A DNA stretch of 38,023 bases from Verrucomicrobiales bacterium (GTDB lineage: Bacteria; Verrucomicrobiota; Verrucomicrobiia; Limisphaerales; CAIMTB01), in assembly GCA_016795425.1 (NCBI GenBank), contig JAEUHG010000025.1, positions 1 to 38,023 on the forward strand, read 5' to 3'. Numbering within the stretch: position 1 is the first letter of the stretch; each line of letters opens with the position of its first letter. Both the position numbers and the translations under genes were made by a program. This document shows, in pieces, positions 36,044 to 38,023 of this stretch. The notes under the pieces were generated by a model. That model saw nothing but the letters and a program-made list of their open reading frames with translations, was not told the DNA's origin and ran no database searches.

Positions 36044-37642
36044 CTAGGCCTTGGGCCGGGCGGCGAGCAGTTGCTCGACGCGTTTGGAAAGTTGGGGGCC
36101 GCGGGCCTCTCGCTCGGCGATGCGGCCGTTGTGATCCAGCAGCCACATCGTGGGGATGGCGCGGATCCCGAACATTTTCCCGTATTTGTTCCCCCAGGCC
36201 TCTCCATCGAAATATTGCGGCCAAGGCACGCTCTTCTTGGCGATGAACTGCTCAAGGGCCGATCGGTCGCTGTCGAAACTGATCCCGACAATCTCCAGTC
36301 CCTGGTCATGATACTTGCGATAGGTTTCAAGGACGTTGGGCAGTTCCGCGACGCAGGGGCCGCACCAGGTCGCCCAAAAATCAACGAGCACAACCTTGCC
36401 CCGGAGAGACGCGAAATCGACGGGTCGCCCATCAACGGCGGTGAATTTCAGCGCCAGGGGCTCGTTCAGAAGCTTCTCTCGATCCAGGACCGCCTGGGCA
36501 AGTTCGCGGGCTTTCGACGGGGCCTTGGCATTCGCCAGGATTTCTTTGGCGACCTCCTCGGACTTCAAGCCCGCGTCTTCCGCGGCCTGCAGGAGGTTGT
36601 CGTAGGTCTCCACCTGATCAGGGAAGTCACGGATGACGCTTCGCAGGCCTTCAACGAATTTGGTGCCAGCCGCTTTTTCATCGCCCCGCGCGCGCTCCAT
36701 CATCATGCCGAAAACGGCATGGTCCATTTCGAGACGGTAGCGCTCCGTTTCCGTCGCGCCCGGACGCTTGCGTCCGCGCTCGACCGCTTTCGTCCAAAGC
36801 GTTGAGGAATTCGTGGCGCCGAGCATGGACGAGTCGATGAGCAGTCTGCGCTGGAGTTGGGAGGCCTCGTTCCAGGCGGAAGCTTGGGGATACTTCTCGA
36901 GAAACGCCTCGACGGTGGTGGCAAGTTCCACGGCTTTGGCGGCGGCGACGGACGGTTCGCCTCCGCGATTCAGGATCTCGTAAACGACCTGCTGAGCGAC
37001 CCTGGGACGGAGGCGGATCCATTCGATGGCGTCGCCTCCGGCATCGGATGGCAACATGGCGGCGACGCGGGAGAGCAGATTCTCGGGATTGAAGGCGCCG
37101 GGCGCGATGCGATCGTCCCACATGGTTTCCCAGGTGACCGGGGATTCGAAAAAGGTGCCGTCGAAGGTGACATTATAGACTTCGTTGTCCCCATAGACGA
37201 AGCAGCGGATCATGGGCACCTGGCCACCGATCAGGAGCATTTGGAGTTGCTTGAAATCCCGGATCTTCATGTCTTTGCCGGCCCATATGTCACCCATGGG
37301 ACGGTCGCTGAACTCGTAGCCGAAGTGGGTCTTGATCTTGGGATCCACCAGGGCGTCGAAGGGGATCTTGTGGTTGTTCCGCTCTCCCGTGGGGCTCAGG
37401 AACGTTTCAAGGTCCGGAATGTATTTGGGATAGAGAACGCCGAGAGACGGCGGGAGTTCCTTAAAATCTTTGCGGTAATTCTGGATCGCCTCATAGACCT
37501 TCAACATGCGTTGTTTGGTCGTCGCCTTTTCGGCAGCCAAATCCTCGGCTGACAAACGGAGACCTCCCAGGGCAGCGAGGCCGACGAACAGGGTGGAAAG
37601 AGCCCGAACGACTCGAGCTCCGACGCGCGAGTTTGGAGACAT
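36044..37642 (-). CDS. Exported protein with C-terminal TlpA-type thioredoxin domain
   Basis: A 532-residue protein from the ATG at 37642, which has AAGGA five bases upstream and gives a signal peptide (residues 1-31). Residues about 40-180 resemble the globular part of bacterial pseudopilin-like proteins (YEAIQNYRKDFKELPPSLGVLYPKY, then a GYEF strand). Residues 185-385 are helical. Residues about 392-530 form a TlpA/ResA-type thioredoxin domain with the WCGPC active site at 426-430 and the cis-Pro in RAIPTMWLL, so thiol-disulphide activity in the periplasm is expected. It lies 18 bases upstream of the beta-helix gene. It may help fold exported proteins with cysteines, though the beta-helix protein itself has few. 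Confidence 0.88.
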   Translation of the reverse strand: MSPNSRVGARVVRALSTLFVGLAALGGLRLSAEDLAAEKATTKQRMLKVYEAIQNYRKDFKELPPSLGVLYPKYIPDLETFLSPTGERNNHKIPFDALVDPKIKTHFGYEFSDRPMGDIWAGKDMKIRDFKQLQMLLIGGQVPMIRCFVYGDNEVYNVTFDGTFFESPVTWETMWDDRIAPGAFNPENLLSRVAAMLPSDAGGDAIEWIRLRPRVAQQVVYEILNRGGEPSVAAAKAVELATTVEAFLEKYPQASAWNEASQLQRRLLIDSSMLGATNSSTLWTKAVERGRKRPGATETERYRLEMDHAVFGMMMERARGDEKAAGTKFVEGLRSVIRDFPDQVETYDNLLQAAEDAGLKSEEVAKEILANAKAPSKARELAQAVLDREKLLNEPLALKFTAVDGRPVDFASLRGKVVLVDFWATWCGPCVAELPNVLETYRKYHDQGLEIVGISFDSDRSALEQFIAKKSVPWPQYFDGEAWGNKYGKMFGIRAIPTMWLLDHNGRIAEREARGPQLSKRVEQLLAARPKA

Positions 37643-38023
37643 GGAGTTCCTTGGATGGTTGATCAGGAAGAACCAGAGCCGATCGAAGTTCAGTTCCCGA
37701 AATGCGGCGGCAGGTATCGCATGGTATTCGTGTGAGTCAATGGCCGAGGTGGAACCAAGACGGCCAGCGTTTGCCTGGGTCCGGGTGCGGACTGGCGCGA
37801 AGCGTCGTGGACTGATACGGTTTCCGGAGTTAATCGCCGCCGAGGGAAGCGATCGGCAAAGATCGCCCCCCCCGAGGTGGTAAATAACTCCGCCGGCGGG
37901 CAAACTCCTGCCGGCCCGATTCCGGTCCCGTCCGCGCCACGGCTTTCTTGGACATGCCCCAAGAGGGTTAACCGCAGATCGCCGACGCGGACGGTGGCCG
38001 ACGCGCCGAAGGCTGAGAGAACT
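37643..38023. other. Upstream spacer with partial family A repeat
   Basis: No gene is seen. The stretch 37752-37816 belongs to repeat family A. The part from 37880 to the end has short inverted repeats (around CCGCCGGCGGG near 37890) but no recognisable feature. The promoter of the thioredoxin-domain gene should lie within 37650-37740; no clear -35/-10 pair could be picked out. Confidence 0.4.
37752..37816 (+). repeat. Dispersed repeat family A, copy 3 (partial)
   Basis: The segment GCGCGAAGCGTCGTGGACTG and its 40 upstream bases match the middle of copy 1 (about 30-92) with several substitutions. Neither inverted end is present, so this is a decayed or partial copy. Confidence 0.65.

Overview
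The window reads as chromosomal DNA of a high-GC member of the Verrucomicrobia or a close PVC-superphylum relative. The supporting signs are a PVC-style sigma factor with the TTHWS start motif next to a zinc-ribbon Ser/Thr kinase with WD40 repeats, a PQQ-propeller protein, very large exported proteins sharing a small terminal module, two exported enzymes with twin-arginine signals, and intergenic spacers full of dispersed repeats. This placement is inferred from gene content; there is no rRNA gene here. No tRNA, CRISPR array or transposase gene was seen.

Layout, left to right. 1-13 kb: a Tat-exported amidase; a minus-strand three-gene cluster (coiled-coil/LysM-like protein, PepSY-type membrane protein, PH-like membrane protein); a divergent plus-strand run prmC, murA, membrane-anchored small protein, exported domain protein, PQQ propeller, in which prmC and murA are 8 bases apart and the next two junctions overlap; a conserved-looking unknown; an Acg-like nitroreductase; and a secreted protein with seven IPT/TIG repeats. 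13-20 kb: one giant secreted protein of about 2,322 residues built as two diverged tandem halves, each with a Cys-His-Asp/Asn constellation resembling a papain-fold peptidase. 20-25 kb: a remnant of a VOC/glyoxalase gene, then a sigma factor and, downstream of it, the WD40 kinase. 25-29.5 kb: a secreted NTF2-like protein, a cytoplasmic ankyrin protein, and a Tat-exported aldo/keto-reductase-like protein that appears to lack the usual catalytic residues. 29.6-30.6 kb: three copies of a 126-base palindromic element, the last fused to a truncated outer-membrane barrel gene that ends in a clear terminator. 30.7-37.7 kb: an SRPBCC protein, a 1,566-residue beta-helix surface protein, and a thioredoxin-domain protein upstream of it.

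Themes. (1) Four exported proteins share a short module with the pattern Y-x-L-E-x-S/T-x-x-L ... W ... F-F/Y-R-x-R, at the C-terminus in three and next to the signal peptide in the fourth. (2) Three kinds of non-coding repeats occur: family A (about 195 bases, inverted ends, at 1-163, 12813-13007 and partly 37752-37816), family B (126 bases, perfect 16-base inverted ends in one copy, at 29.6-30.1 kb) and purine/pyrimidine hairpin spacers (at 1.9, 8.5 and 10.7 kb). (3) By hand sampling, the plus strand is C-rich from 0 to about 29 kb whatever the gene direction and G-rich from about 31 kb on, with the switch falling at the family B cluster.

The best candidates for something undescribed are the twin-peptidase giant, the family B elements with the captured barrel gene, and the shared terminal module.
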